Assembly: GCA_021155145.1 (NCBI GenBank)
Contig: JAJNPX010000411.1
Location: 1-5,332, forward strand
From: Acidisarcina sp.
Lineage (GTDB): Bacteria > Acidobacteriota > Blastocatellia > Pyrinomonadales > Pyrinomonadaceae
DNA length: 5,332 nt
Direction of reading: 5' to 3'
Shown: piece by piece, positions 5,290 to 5,332 of the stretch
How positions within the stretch are numbered: position 1 is the stretch's first letter
How the letters are laid out: every line of letters starts with the position of its first letter
Position numbers and translations under genes: made by a program
The notes under the pieces: generated by a model
What the model was told of the DNA's origin: nothing
Databases searched by the model: none
The model's input: only the letters and a program-made list of their open reading frames with translations

Positions 5290-5332
5290 CTAATTTCCTC
5301 CGGTCAGGGTGATAACTGAGATCGATGCTCCG
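5290..5332 (-). CDS. Possible C-terminal end of an upstream gene (fragment)
   Basis: One minus-strand frame from the right edge reads GASISVITLTGGN and ends in TAG (5292-5290), only 6 bases before the ATG of the DUF1579 gene. That would put the GGAGG ribosome site inside the last codons, the same overlapping arrangement as at the VOC gene. Thirteen codons are too few to identify a product or to exclude a chance open frame. A second frame is also open but runs on antisense-like through the DUF1579 gene. Confidence 0.3.
   Translation of the reverse strand, partial: GASISVITLTGGN

Overview
The window is a compact bacterial gene neighbourhood of moderately high GC, with very short intergenic gaps. 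The combination of paired M16B peptidase-like proteins, an extra C-terminal beta-rich domain on one of them, a DUF1579 protein and a two-module NTF2-like (DUF4440-type) protein suggests an Acidobacteriota genome, perhaps Blastocatellia/Pyrinomonadaceae. That placement rests on gene style only and was not tested. No RNA gene, insertion sequence, CRISPR array, integrase or toxin-antitoxin pair is visible.

Layout. (1) Bases 1-167, minus strand: the start of a gene running off the left edge, whose first 55 codons lead into a recognisable PAS domain; it is probably a sensory or signalling protein. (2) Bases 168-383: a divergent control region with a sigma-70-like promoter facing the PAS gene, a weak -10-like element facing the peptidase genes, and an 18-bp near-palindrome just before the first peptidase. 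(3) Bases 384-3443, plus strand: two consecutive M16 genes. The first has the HxxEH zinc site but has lost the C-terminal R/Y substrate-binding pair. The second has lost the zinc site, keeps the R/Y pair and carries an additional ~100-residue beta-rich domain. They look like the catalytic and non-catalytic halves of one heterodimeric zinc protease. (4) Bases 3450-5283, minus strand: a tight three-gene operon (DUF1579 protein, exported tandem NTF2-like protein, VOC/glyoxalase-like protein) with gaps of 16 and 15 bases. It converges on the peptidase operon, and the two stop codons sit in one 14-bp perfect palindrome. (5) Bases 5290-5332: probably the last codons of a further upstream gene of this operon.

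How they work together: the two M16 products almost certainly cooperate. The minus-strand trio is co-transcribed by arrangement, but its shared role is not evident from sequence. Nothing links the two operons functionally beyond convergence, and the PAS gene is linked to the peptidases only by the shared divergent control region. The most notable feature is the split-function M16 pair with its fused extra domain, a variant of a known architecture rather than a wholly new system.
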